Of a stretch of 64,000 bases of DNA, positions 8,322 through 16,832 are shown in pieces. The stretch spans positions 17,713 through 81,712 of the forward strand of contig ONDK01000003.1 of assembly GCA_900316565.1 (NCBI GenBank). Reading direction: 5' to 3'. Every line of letters begins with the position of its first letter. Position 1 is the stretch's first letter. The notes under the pieces are model-generated. The model saw nothing but the letters and a program-made list of their open reading frames with translations, was not told where the DNA came from and did not search any database. The position numbers and the translations under genes are program-made. Source of the DNA: an uncultured Prevotella sp. (GTDB lineage Bacteria > Bacteroidota > Bacteroidia > Bacteroidales > Bacteroidaceae).

Positions 8322-8555
8322 AAAATGTTTTATGGATTCTGAACGTCAAGAACTACGACTACTGCATGTCAGCCACAATAGTGCTGACAGGAGAAAGCGA
8401 AGTCTTTATTATATGAACCTGAAAGGCTCTTGCCCGAGTACAAAAATGCAAGCCTGAATACAACACAGCCTTTGCATAAACGTAAAAACGGCGTTCACGA
8501 CACAGTCCTATGTGAGATAGAGTTACTTCTGTGTCTGGAATCCAGTTATCAATTC
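8322..8555 (-). ncRNA. Long structured 5' leader or independent small RNA
   Basis: The promoter at 8561-8592 would start an RNA near 8555, about 235 nt before the lysozyme-like ATG. Pairings seen by eye: TGGATTC near the 5' end (8544-8538) with GAATCCA near the 3' end (8339-8333), enclosing the whole element; GACACAG/CTGTGTC (8535-8529 with 8505-8499); AGGCTTGC with GCAAGAGCCT (8455-8448 with 8433-8424); and TGTCAGC/GCTGACA (8389-8383 with 8373-8367). A frame of 74 codons crosses the region (8359-8583) but begins inside the promoter and looks non-coding. It could be a regulatory leader or a closed-ended small RNA such as a 6S-like RNA. The identity is unproven. Confidence 0.45.
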
Positions 8556-8560
8556 GGTTG

Positions 8561-8592
8561 CAAAGGTACAAAAAAAATGTCAAAACGCCAAA
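8561..8592 (-). promoter_or_regulatory. Promoter for the structured leader / lysozyme-like gene
   Basis: TTTG on the minus strand (8592-8589), a 20-nt spacer and TACCTTTG (8568-8561), a full match to the Bacteroidetes consensus. Confidence 0.8.
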
Positions 8593-8637
8593 TGGTTACA
8601 CTCTTACTGTTAATTTAATTTAGATTTGCGGCTTAAT

Positions 8638-8669
8638 TTTGCATAAGTGGAAAATACGCCGTATCTTTG
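8638..8669 (+). promoter_or_regulatory. Promoter of the fabG operon
   Basis: TTTG (8638-8641), a 20-nt spacer and TATCTTTG (8662-8669). The leader is about 78 nt and contains a small hairpin, AAGGC-TGAA-GCCTT (8678-8691). Confidence 0.82.
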
Positions 8670-8753
8670 CAAACAAAAGGCTGAAGCCTTGCAAGCTTGG
8701 CAACGAAACAACAAAACAATATTATAATTCATTAAAGATTAGTTACAATTATT

Positions 8754-9506
8754 ATGGGACTTTTACAGGGAAAGGTCGCACTTATTACTGGTGCGGCACG
8801 TGGCATTGGTAAGGCCATAGCACTTAAGTTTGCTGAAGAAGGCGCCGATATCGCATTCACAGACCTCGTTATTGATGAGGAGCACGGTGGCTTGGAGACT
8901 GAACGCGAGATTCAGGCTAAAGGCGTTAAAGCTAAAGGCTATGCCGGCAATGCGGCTAACTTCGAAGAGACAGAGGCTCTTGTCAATAAGATAAATGAAG
9001 ACTTCGGTCATATCGATATTCTTGTCAACAACGCAGGTATTACTAAGGACGGTCTGATGCTTAAGATGACAGAACAGCAGTGGGACGCCGTTATCAACGT
9101 GAATCTGAAGAGTGCGTTCAACTTTATCCACGCCATTACTCCTATTATGATGCATCAGAAGGGCGGAAGCATTATCAATATGGCTTCTGTCGTGGGTATC
9201 CATGGTAATGCAGGCCAGTGTAACTACGCAGCGTCGAAGGCTGGACTCATTGCTCTTGCCAAGAGCATCGGTCAGGAGATTGGCCGACGTGGTATACGTG
9301 CAAACGCCATCGCTCCAGGATTCATCGATACGGCCATGACACAGGCTCTTCCTGATGACATACGTAAGGAGTGGATAAAGAATATTCCGCTGCGCCGCGC
9401 CGGTAAGGTTGAGGATATTGCAAACGTTGCCACATTCCTGGCTTCGGACCTCTCAAGTTATGTTACGGGTCAGGTCATACAGGTTGATGGCGGAATGAAT
9501 ATGTAA
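8754..9506 (+). CDS. fabG: 3-oxoacyl-[acyl-carrier-protein] reductase
   Basis: 250 aa short-chain dehydrogenase. TGAARGIGKA at residues 13-22 is the NADPH-binding TGxxxGxG motif and NNAG (about 94) the structural NNAG block. INMASVVGIHG holds the catalytic Ser, and YAASKAGLI gives the Tyr-x-x-x-Lys pair. The C-terminal GQVIQVDGGMNM matches FabG rather than other SDRs. It reduces 3-oxoacyl-ACP in each round of fatty acid elongation in the cytoplasm. The stop overlaps the next start by one base (TAATG), implying coupled translation with the pseudouridine synthase gene. Confidence 0.93.
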   Translation: MGLLQGKVALITGAARGIGKAIALKFAEEGADIAFTDLVIDEEHGGLETEREIQAKGVKAKGYAGNAANFEETEALVNKINEDFGHIDILVNNAGITKDGLMLKMTEQQWDAVINVNLKSAFNFIHAITPIMMHQKGGSIINMASVVGIHGNAGQCNYAASKAGLIALAKSIGQEIGRRGIRANAIAPGFIDTAMTQALPDDIRKEWIKNIPLRRAGKVEDIANVATFLASDLSSYVTGQVIQVDGGMNM

Positions 9507-10183
9507 TGAAGGTTCTCTACGAAGATAACCATATTATCATAGTCTACAAGGAGAGTGGCGAGATCGTGCAAGGCGATAAGACCGGCGACCGCCCACTTTC
9601 CGAGACGGTAAAAGAATGGATTAAGGCGAAGTACAACAAACCAGGGAATGTCTTCCTCGGTGTTGTGCATCGCCTTGACCGTCCTGTATCCGGTCTTGTG
9701 GCCTTTGGAAAGACGTCGAAGGCTACGTCGAGGTTGAACAAAATGTTTCGGGAGGGTAGTGTTCACAAGACTTATTGGGCCATCGTTCAGGGCTGTCCAA
9801 AAAATCCAGAGGCAGAGTTGACTCACTGGATAGTCCGCAATGAGCGGATTAACAAAAGCTTTGCCTACGATCATGAGGTGGAGGGAGCGAAGAAAGCTGT
9901 CTTGGATTATAAGGTTATCAGTCACGGGGATAAATATTCCCTGCTCGAAGTAAACTTGAAAACGGGTCGCCACCATCAGATACGTTGCCAGTTGTCAACT
10001 ATCGGATGTCCTATTCGAGGCGATCTTAAGTATGGGGCTCGTAGGAGCAATTCTGATGGAAGCATCAGTCTGTTGAGTCATAAAATAGAATTTGAACATC
10101 CTGTGAGTCATAAGTTGATCAGTATCGTCAGTCCTTTGCCTGATGACAGATTGTGGAGGGCTTTGGCCGAAGGATTGGAATAG
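9506..10183 (+). CDS. RluA-family 23S rRNA/tRNA pseudouridine synthase
   Basis: 225 aa, cytoplasmic. It lacks the N-terminal S4 domain of RluD, so resembles the short RluA/RluC catalytic core. VVHRLDRPVSGLVAFGKT (about residues 52-69) is the family motif with the catalytic Asp (HRLDxxxSG). Further core blocks are YWAIVQG, LLEVNLKTGRHHQIRCQL (about 145-162, the TGRxHQIR motif) and GDLKYGA. The target uridine cannot be told from sequence. It is translationally coupled to fabG and followed at once by the SGNH hydrolase gene. Confidence 0.9.
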   Translation: MKVLYEDNHIIIVYKESGEIVQGDKTGDRPLSETVKEWIKAKYNKPGNVFLGVVHRLDRPVSGLVAFGKTSKATSRLNKMFREGSVHKTYWAIVQGCPKNPEAELTHWIVRNERINKSFAYDHEVEGAKKAVLDYKVISHGDKYSLLEVNLKTGRHHQIRCQLSTIGCPIRGDLKYGARRSNSDGSISLLSHKIEFEHPVSHKLISIVSPLPDDRLWRALAEGLE

Positions 10184-10184
10184 G

Positions 10185-10997
10185 GTGGGGACTGTCAGAG
10201 CCGTCATATTGTTCTTGTTCTTTGCAGTGGCTTCGAATGCCAATGCGCAGGACGTGAATTGGACAGACCATATGTCCAATCTGTCTCCCGACAGTATTCC
10301 TGCACGCGTCAGTGAGGATAAAACCGTAGGTCATGAGCCAGAGGTGGTAGGTATTGGAAAGGCTATGGGGGGAGAGTCCTTTTATGGTTATCCTTCATTT
10401 GATGAGAATGGCGTTGATACAGCGCATCAGGTTATTCTCCTTATCGGCGATTCGATGCTTGACGGCTTGGGAAGTAGATTCGTTGATTATGCTGCAGAGA
10501 ACGGTGATGAGTTTCATGCTGTGATTTGGTATGGGAGTAACTCCAAGCATTGGGCTACCACTCACGATTTGGAATACAGTATCAACCGCGTTCATCCCAC
10601 ATTTATTATTATGAGTCTAGGAACAAATGATATGGGCTATTACGATTATGATCGCCGGCGTGGATGGATTGACGATATCATAAAGACCTTCGGCAATATC
10701 CCCTTTGTATGGATAGGCCCTTTGCCACGGCGTGGCTTCCGTAATCCGCGAATTGTCAGCATTATTAGGGAGAAAGTAGGCGATAGGCGTTTCTATGACA
10801 GTTCAGATACTTATTGTGCCCGCATTGACGGCATTCATCCCACATTACTATCTGCAGCAAAGTGGGTTGATGCGATAGCCCAATGGATGAGTGCTCCGGG
10901 GCTCACGGCCCATCCCATAAAGATGGATTATCCTCAGCATCATGTCCGATTTATAGCTGACGAGAAACATACAATGAAATATCATGGACGCAGGTAG
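10185..10997 (+). CDS. Exported SGNH/GDSL-like hydrolase
   Basis: 270 aa from the GTG at 10185. I prefer this start because it lies just after the upstream stop (10181-10183) and gives a compact signal peptide (VGTVRAVILFLFFAVASNANAQ, cleaved after ANA). The in-frame ATG at 10143 would add 14 residues and overlap the previous gene by 41 nt. SGNH blocks are clear: IGDSMLDGLG (nucleophile Ser), MSLGTNDMGYYD (block III with Asn) and DGIHPTLLSA (Asp and His of the triad). Such enzymes remove acyl groups from polysaccharides, peptidoglycan or lipids in the periplasm. Last gene of the fabG operon, ending only 6 nt from convergent queG with no terminator seen. Confidence 0.8.
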   Translation: MGTVRAVILFLFFAVASNANAQDVNWTDHMSNLSPDSIPARVSEDKTVGHEPEVVGIGKAMGGESFYGYPSFDENGVDTAHQVILLIGDSMLDGLGSRFVDYAAENGDEFHAVIWYGSNSKHWATTHDLEYSINRVHPTFIIMSLGTNDMGYYDYDRRRGWIDDIIKTFGNIPFVWIGPLPRRGFRNPRIVSIIREKVGDRRFYDSSDTYCARIDGIHPTLLSAAKWVDAIAQWMSAPGLTAHPIKMDYPQHHVRFIADEKHTMKYHGRR

Positions 10998-11003
10998 ACT
11001 AGC

Positions 11004-11993
11004 CTAAAGAGATGTATCTTCATTCTCACTCGCAGCTTCTATGTTACGCATCAGTCCGGAATATTTTGCGCGTTTTACTGCCGAACCTTTAAATAGTTTT
11101 CTGTATTTATTTATATCGAGGTTTTGCCAATCGCTTTTCCTCATATCCAATAATTCTTCACTCGGTTGAAACTCCTGCTCTGTAGTTGGAGAGGAGAAAC
11201 GATTCCATGGACAGGACCGCTGACATCGGTCGCAACCGTAGATAGTGTCACCCATGGCTTTCTTAGCACCTTCTGACAGTTCCCCTCGATTTTCTATAAG
11301 TTGGTAGCTGAGACAGAGCTGTGCGTCGAAGGGATTTGTTGACAGAGCATGTGTGGGGCAGTTGTCTATGCATCTGTGACATCGTCCGCAACGGCTTTCT
11401 ATGGGCTTGTCATATTCAAGTTCTATGTCTACGAATATCTCACCGAGAAAGAACATTGTTCCGGCATGAGGAATGATGAGAAGATTGTTTTTGCCAATCC
11501 AGCCTAGTCCTGCTTTCATTGCCCAGTATCGTTCAAGGACGGGAGCCGTGTCGACGAAGACACGACAATTCTCTATATCCCATTGGAACGTATTGGCCAA
11601 AGTTCTTAGCCGTTCTTTTATCACAATGTGATAATCATGTCCAAGTGCATATGCAGCGAACTTATAACCTTCCTCCTTCTGTGATGCTGACGGTGCATAG
11701 TTCATGGCAACAGATATGATGCTTTTCGTTCCCGGAACTAACAGTGTAGGGTCAAGGCGCTTCTCAACATTACGGTACATATAGTCCATGTCTGCGAAGC
11801 AGTGCTTGTTCACACGTCTGAGATACGTTTCTCTTTCTTCTCCCTCTACGGGTTCTGCCTTGGCAATGCCACACGAGAAAAAACCGAGACGTCGTGCCTC
11901 GGCTTTAATAGCTTCTGACATCTTGTGAAGTTTGTCCTTCTTGGATTCTCCGTGAATGTCATTTATGTCTGAGGTGTAATCTGTGTTAGTCAA
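11004..11993 (-). CDS. queG: Epoxyqueuosine reductase
   Basis: 329 aa. The protein has a cobalamin-binding reductase region (LGFFSCGIAKAEPV; later WIGKNNLLI, about 160) followed by two [4Fe-4S] motifs, CGRCHRCIDNCP (about residue 198) and CDRCQRSCPWN (about 255). This order is diagnostic of QueG, which reduces epoxyqueuosine to queuosine in tRNA with a cobalamin cofactor. The Met at 11921 (MSEAIKAEARR) may be the true start, since the first 24 residues are not typical of the family. It lies 11 nt downstream of the deacetylase gene. queA, an earlier step of the same pathway, is at 52419. Confidence 0.93.
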   Translation of the reverse strand: MTNTDYTSDINDIHGESKKDKLHKMSEAIKAEARRLGFFSCGIAKAEPVEGEERETYLRRVNKHCFADMDYMYRNVEKRLDPTLLVPGTKSIISVAMNYAPSASQKEEGYKFAAYALGHDYHIVIKERLRTLANTFQWDIENCRVFVDTAPVLERYWAMKAGLGWIGKNNLLIIPHAGTMFFLGEIFVDIELEYDKPIESRCGRCHRCIDNCPTHALSTNPFDAQLCLSYQLIENRGELSEGAKKAMGDTIYGCDRCQRSCPWNRFSSPTTEQEFQPSEELLDMRKSDWQNLDINKYRKLFKGSAVKRAKYSGLMRNIEAASENEDTSL

Positions 11994-12004
11994 ATCGTAA
12001 TTGA

Positions 12005-12616
12005 TTATGGTATCTTCTTAAATTCATATCCCTGCTCCTTGAGCCATTCTATACTCTCGGGTAGAGCTGTCTGCAACTTGTAGATACTCTTTAGTGAATC
12101 GTGGAAAGTTATGATGGAGCCGTTACGTGCGAAGCGCTTGACATTGTTTACAACATCATCTGCAGTGAGGAGCTTCGAGTAGTCGCGTGTTACTAGGTCC
12201 CACATGACAATAGTGAACTTTCGTTTCATCCACCAGTAAACGGCATGTCGCATCCATCCGTGTGGCGGACGGAAGAGGTGGGCATGGATAAGATCGTTGG
12301 CATCATGAACGTCAACGTAATAAGTAACAGCCCAGTGTTTCAAAGAGCCAAGATGGTGATAGGTGTGGTTGCCCACTTGATGTCCTTCTGCAACAATCTG
12401 TTTGTACAGTTCCGGATATTTCCGGACGTTGTCGCCTACCATGAAAAACGTGGCCTTGATGTTGTATTTCCGAAGTGTATCTAGAATAAACGGCGTACTC
12501 TCCGGAATAGGTCCGTCGTCGAAGGTCAAGTAAACGGAATGTTCGTTCTTGTCCATTCTCCAGAGTGCATTAGGGTAAATCCATCTCAGCCATTTAGCCG
12601 GTTGTTCTATAATCAC
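12005..12616 (-). CDS. Polysaccharide deacetylase (NodB/CE4 family)
   Basis: 203 aa. The NodB motifs are intact: VYLTFDDGP (about residue 28-36, catalytic and metal Asp), EGHQVGNHTYHH (about 78-89, the H-x-x-x-H metal ligands), RPPHGW (about 116) and a final ITFHDS block. These zinc enzymes remove N- or O-acetyl groups from chitin-like glycans or peptidoglycan. No signal peptide is visible, although the first segment (MIIEQPAKWLRWIYPNALWR) is amphipathic/hydrophobic. It precedes queG by 11 nt and lies beyond the large inverted repeat that follows the DUF2723 gene. Confidence 0.88.
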   Translation of the reverse strand: MIIEQPAKWLRWIYPNALWRMDKNEHSVYLTFDDGPIPESTPFILDTLRKYNIKATFFMVGDNVRKYPELYKQIVAEGHQVGNHTYHHLGSLKHWAVTYYVDVHDANDLIHAHLFRPPHGWMRHAVYWWMKRKFTIVMWDLVTRDYSKLLTADDVVNNVKRFARNGSIITFHDSLKSIYKLQTALPESIEWLKEQGYEFKKIP

Positions 12617-12647
12617 GTTCTTAAGTCTTTAAGTTTCTGATAAATAA

Positions 12648-12733
12648 ATAATGAGGAATGGAGAGTGGTAGATAATTGGTTCGCAAGAAGTTGTTGCTGA
12701 CCAAACACTACCGAACTCCTCATTCCTCATTAT
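12648..12733. repeat. 86-bp interrupted palindrome between the DUF2723 and deacetylase genes
   Basis: Outer arms ATAATGAGGAATG (12648-12660) and CATTCCTCATTAT (12721-12733) are perfect 13-bp complements. Inner arms GGTAG/CTACC (12667-12671 and 12708-12712), TTGGT/ACCAA (12676-12680 and 12700-12704) and GCAA/TTGC (12683-12686 and 12694-12697) continue the stem, so the segment folds into one long hairpin. It lies 8 nt past the stop codon of the DUF2723 gene. It may act as its terminator or be a small interspersed (MITE-like) element. Confidence 0.7.
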
Positions 12734-12740
12734 ATCAAGA

Positions 12741-15700
12741 TTAGTTTATCTTACCGCCCTTGTGCTGATAGCGGTTGACATATTGTGCATACGACATCTC
12801 GTGCTGTTTGCTCCAAGCTTCGTCGTATTGTGCCGTTATCTTCAGCAGGTTTGTCATAGTATAGCCCAACTCCATCTGACATTCCTGCATGTCCATGCTG
12901 AAGGCATGGTCATTAAGACTCAGATAGTAGTTAGCGTACTGTGCGGAGTTCTTCCACAGAGCATCAACAATTTGGCGTGCTTTAGTCTTATTGCCAACGG
13001 CATACCAGTCTTGTGCTATCTCAATATCACCGCTCAGTGGGCTTACTGGAACATTGTAGTAAGGAATCTCCTTCTCAATTTTCTCAAGAACTTTCTTGGC
13101 ACGTGTCATATCATGACGGGCTATGAGGTTCGTGGCAAGTGAAGCCATGAGACGACGGTGTGTGTAACACATACGCATTACCGTCTGGTCGATGTAAAGT
13201 CCCTTGCGTGACAGTCCACCGAAGCGGAAACGATTCATAACAGCGTCGTAAGTCTTGTCTACATCCATCTTGCCGTCTTGGCCTGAGACGATGTAAGGAA
13301 CGATACGGCAAGCCAATCCTTCCTGAACTTGGTTGTTCTCTAGGCCTGCATAAGCATCACTGCCAACGGTGGTGGCGATGTACAGAGGACGTGTCCAGTT
13401 GGCATTTGCCAACATCTCGAGCATCATAAGATTATTCTTGTACAGAGCTCTTTGAGTATTGCCATTTTCGTCGGTCAGTGAGATGACCATGCGGTCAGGA
13501 ATGGAATCGCCAGGAAGCATCATGCCACTCTTACGGACGGCATTCTTGTCGACAGTCATGTAAATAGTGTCGGTAGGAATAACGTTAAGAGCATCATGCA
13601 TCTCCTTGTCTGAGTTGAATCCTAAGAGGTTGAAGAGTATCTTCTTCTGCTGCGGTGTGAAGTCGTTACGAACCCAATATTTAAGAATGTTCTTAAGTTC
13701 GTATGGATTATCACCGAAGACTTCCTTAGCCTGTTGCGGATAATTCTTGTACATATCAGCAATGTCGTCCTTCATATCAGGATCTACCCGCACATATTCG
13801 TTCGTGCCGGTTACATATTCTAGACGGCTCCAGGTGATTGGCACAGGTGTAGATTTGTATGCTGGACGCAGCATCTGGTCGATGTACCAGTCGGTGCTCA
13901 GATATGAGAGATTGCAGACACGGAAGTCATCGCCTTGACCTTCTACTTCCTGGTTGTACCACAGAGGGAAGGTGTCGTTATCTCCATTGGTGAAGATAAT
14001 TGCATCGCTCTTAGGCTGCAGACTCATGAGATAGTTTCGTCCGAAGTCGCGGCATGTGTAGCGGTTCGAGCGGTCGTGGTCATCCCAGTTCTGGCTTCCC
14101 ATCTGTATAGGTACAAACAGTGCTAGGATAGATACAATTGCTGCGACAGCTACAGGCTGTAGCTTAAGTTTCTTCAGCCAGTCTACGATTGCCGCGACAC
14201 CGAGTCCGCACCACATAGCAAAGGCGTAGAAAGAACCTGCGTAAGCATAGTCACGCTCTCGCGGCTGACTTGGTGTCTGATTAAGATATACAACTATGGC
14301 AAGGCCTGTCATAAAGAACAGGAAGCAGACTACCCAGAACTGCTGGATGCCGCGTTTTCCGCGGAACGCTTGCCAGAACAGACCGATGAGTCCAAGAAGT
14401 AGTGGCAGACAGTAATATACGTTGTGGCCTTTGTTACCACTTGGGTTCTTAACAGGGTCGTAAGCCTTCAGTTGATCAGGTAGCTGACTCTGGTCTCCAT
14501 ATATTGCATTGTCGATGAAAGGAATACCGGTTATCCAGTTGCCGTGCTCTGGTTCTCCGTTGCCTTGAATGTCATTCTGGCGTCCGCAGAAGTTCCACAT
14601 GAAGTAACGCCAGTACATGAAGTTGCACTGGTATGAGAGGAAGAAGCGGATGTTCTCACCCTGAGTAGGAATTTCTACACCGTCGCCGGCATCATGCATG
14701 GATACACCGCCCATCCAAGACTCATACTGGCTTGTGTGTGCCTGATCGTACATACGTGGGAAGAACATATTCTCAGCGTATTTGTACTTATCCTTGCTTG
14801 TTGGTGAGAAGTATGAGTCAGGCTCATTAGGACTAGCTTTCTCCTTCTTCTCATAGATAGGAGCACCTTTCTCGGTGTCAGCAGCCTGCATTCCGTTGCC
14901 CACTGGATGGTATGACAGCTGTGATGTATAAGCTTGACCGTAGAACAACGGACGGTCTCCATACTGGTCGCGGCTAAGGTAGTTGCCGAGAGTGAAGATA
15001 TCCTCCGGAGAGTTCTGGTCCATAGGAGGATTGGCTGTAGAACGTATTATGATAAGGGCATATGAAGAGTAGCCAATCATCAGCATAAGCATGCAGAGCA
15101 GTGCGGTATTCTTCACGCGAGACGTGATAATCTTGTGACCTTTCATCAGTACGAACCAAAGGATGGTAAGTACGACCACGCCCGTCACAAACGCTTTCCA
15201 GCCGAAGCCATAAAATGGAATACCGAGCAGTGCTACAGCAACGAGAAACGAGATGTTCTCGCGCTTGAGGCTCTTACCGGTATACGTCTCATATATTGCC
15301 CACACGACACCTGCTACAAGTACAAGAATGTATACTATCGTACCTGTATTGAACGGCATTCCAAGAGTATTGGTAAAGAAAAGTTCAAACCAACCGCCGA
15401 CGGTGATGATACCAGGAACAACTCCATAAAGGACCGCTGCTACTAAAACAAATGATATGAGCAGGGCGATGATGGAGCCTTTAAGGTTTGCGTTAGGCCA
15501 TTTTCTGTAGTAGAATACCAATACTACTGCAGGTATGCACAGGAGGTTCAGAAGGTGGACTCCTATAGACAGACCTGTCATATATGTTATGAGAACCAGC
15601 CAGCGGTCGCTGTGCGGCTCGTCTGCATGCTCCTCCCATTTGAGGATAAGCCAGAATACGACGGCAGTGAATGCCGATGAATATGCATAAACCTCACCCT

Positions 15701-16127
15701 CAACAGCAGAGAACCAGAAAGTGTCGCTGAAGCAATAAATGAGTGCACCCACCAGTGCGGATCCTTCTATGGTAATGGCTTTGCTCAGTGATGGTACATC
15801 TCCGTCCCGTACTATCAGACGACGTGTAAGATGGCTGATGGTCCAGAACAGGAACATGATACATGTTGCGCTCAGTAGGGCACTCATGGTGTTGACCATC
15901 TTAGCGGCGAGTGATGGGTCGTTGACTAATTGTGTGAAAAGATTTGCCGTGAGCATGAAGAATGGTGCCCCAGGCGGATGGCCTATCTCCAATTTATAGG
16001 CCGTAGTGATGAACTCAGGACAGTCCCAGAAGGATGCTGTCGGTTCAATGGTAGAGCAATAGACGAATGCGGCTATGACAAAGACAACCCATCCGGCTAT
16101 GCAGTCCACTAATTTAAATTGTTTCAT
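12741..16127 (-). CDS. DUF2723 family polytopic membrane protein (protein O-mannosyltransferase-like)
   Basis: 1128 aa from the ATG at 16127 (MKQFKLVDCIAGWVVFVIAA). The in-frame ATG at 16172 lies in the -7 box and cannot be used. The N-terminal half has about 12 hydrophobic helices with the conserved loop TASFWDCPEFITTAYKLEIGHPPGAPFF (Asp and Glu in the first periplasmic loop, as in GT-C glycosyltransferases). Further signatures are NQTPSQPRERDYAYAGSFYAFAMW and TNGDNDTFPLWYNQE. The C-terminal third is soluble and helical, TPR-like (ARHDMTRAKKVLEKIEKEIPYYN). DUF2723 proteins resemble PMT-type transferases that use polyprenyl-phosphate sugars, so a role in periplasmic protein O-glycosylation is likely but inferred. 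Monocistronic. Confidence 0.85.
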   Translation of the reverse strand: MKQFKLVDCIAGWVVFVIAAFVYCSTIEPTASFWDCPEFITTAYKLEIGHPPGAPFFMLTANLFTQLVNDPSLAAKMVNTMSALLSATCIMFLFWTISHLTRRLIVRDGDVPSLSKAITIEGSALVGALIYCFSDTFWFSAVEGEVYAYSSAFTAVVFWLILKWEEHADEPHSDRWLVLITYMTGLSIGVHLLNLLCIPAVVLVFYYRKWPNANLKGSIIALLISFVLVAAVLYGVVPGIITVGGWFELFFTNTLGMPFNTGTIVYILVLVAGVVWAIYETYTGKSLKRENISFLVAVALLGIPFYGFGWKAFVTGVVVLTILWFVLMKGHKIITSRVKNTALLCMLMLMIGYSSYALIIIRSTANPPMDQNSPEDIFTLGNYLSRDQYGDRPLFYGQAYTSQLSYHPVGNGMQAADTEKGAPIYEKKEKASPNEPDSYFSPTSKDKYKYAENMFFPRMYDQAHTSQYESWMGGVSMHDAGDGVEIPTQGENIRFFLSYQCNFMYWRYFMWNFCGRQNDIQGNGEPEHGNWITGIPFIDNAIYGDQSQLPDQLKAYDPVKNPSGNKGHNVYYCLPLLLGLIGLFWQAFRGKRGIQQFWVVCFLFFMTGLAIVVYLNQTPSQPRERDYAYAGSFYAFAMWCGLGVAAIVDWLKKLKLQPVAVAAIVSILALFVPIQMGSQNWDDHDRSNRYTCRDFGRNYLMSLQPKSDAIIFTNGDNDTFPLWYNQEVEGQGDDFRVCNLSYLSTDWYIDQMLRPAYKSTPVPITWSRLEYVTGTNEYVRVDPDMKDDIADMYKNYPQQAKEVFGDNPYELKNILKYWVRNDFTPQQKKILFNLLGFNSDKEMHDALNVIPTDTIYMTVDKNAVRKSGMMLPGDSIPDRMVISLTDENGNTQRALYKNNLMMLEMLANANWTRPLYIATTVGSDAYAGLENNQVQEGLACRIVPYIVSGQDGKMDVDKTYDAVMNRFRFGGLSRKGLYIDQTVMRMCYTHRRLMASLATNLIARHDMTRAKKVLEKIEKEIPYYNVPVSPLSGDIEIAQDWYAVGNKTKARQIVDALWKNSAQYANYYLSLNDHAFSMDMQECQMELGYTMTNLLKITAQYDEAWSKQHEMSYAQYVNRYQHKGGKIN

Positions 16128-16169
16128 TATTAGACTTAAAATATTGATGAAATTTCGAAATAATCGGTG

Positions 16170-16200
16170 CAAAGGTAAGAAAATTATTGATAATTGACAA
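16170..16200 (-). promoter_or_regulatory. Promoter of the DUF2723 gene
   Basis: TACCTTTG on the minus strand (16177-16170) with a TTG at 16200-16198 at a 20-nt spacing. This fixes the start codon to 16127. Confidence 0.72.
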
Positions 16201-16299
16201 TTGATAACGGATAATTATGATATCCTTTAACGTTTAGTGGCATTATTAAGGCCTGATGGTGGTATAAAGTATTTTTTTAACGGTAACAGAAGGTTTCTT

Positions 16300-16755
16300 T
16301 CAATTGAAGATAAGGCCAACTCCTGCTATTAATATAAGGTATCGCAGAAGTTTTCCGATGAAGATAGATAGTATTGAGATGAACTTATTAGCACGTGTAT
16401 AACCTAATAGTATTGTTATCGCAGAGCCTATTATCGGTAGAAAAGCAAAGAAACCTATCCATGCTCCATGATTGCCCATAAATCTGCGGGCTTTTATAAG
16501 GCTCTCTTCCTTCACGTGAAGATATTTCTCTACCCATTCAAGCTTTCCAAGACTGCCTATGAAGTAATTAAAAACAGAGCCAAGGACATTTCCTATAGTG
16601 CCATAGATTATCAGTGGGACAGGCTTAAGCCCTGCCGCGAGCAGGCCAAGCATCACTGCTTCCGAAGAGAATGGAAAGAAACTGCCAGCAAGGAATGCTC
16701 CTAAGAGCATTCCCCAATAGCCGTAATCCATAAGAAAGGTAGAGATAGTGTCCAT
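16300..16755 (-). CDS. YqaA/DedA-like (VTT domain) membrane protein
   Basis: 151 aa with about four hydrophobic segments. GYWGMLLGAFLAGSFFPFSSEAVMLGLLAAG (residues 12-42) is the re-entrant-helix region with the conserved F-x-P-x-x-S-E-x-x-L seen in YqaA and DedA proteins. YGTIGNVLGSVFNYFIGSLGK and FLPIIGSAITILLGYTRAN follow in the expected order. DedA-superfamily members move lipid carriers or act as flippases for undecaprenyl phosphate or phospholipids; YqaA itself is uncharacterised. Inner membrane. It follows an AT-rich gap with no clear promoter box. Confidence 0.85.
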   Translation of the reverse strand: MDTISTFLMDYGYWGMLLGAFLAGSFFPFSSEAVMLGLLAAGLKPVPLIIYGTIGNVLGSVFNYFIGSLGKLEWVEKYLHVKEESLIKARRFMGNHGAWIGFFAFLPIIGSAITILLGYTRANKFISILSIFIGKLLRYLILIAGVGLIFN

Positions 16756-16832
16756 TGCTCCAGTAAATTTTATTCACGCCTTAAAGATATAGCTTGCGTT
16801 GTGATGTTCGTTTGTTGTCTATCTTTCCTTGT

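Noticed and set aside
8359-8583. 74-codon minus-strand frame in the structured leader
   Set aside because: Its start lies inside the promoter, before the predicted transcription start, and the region is better explained as folded RNA.
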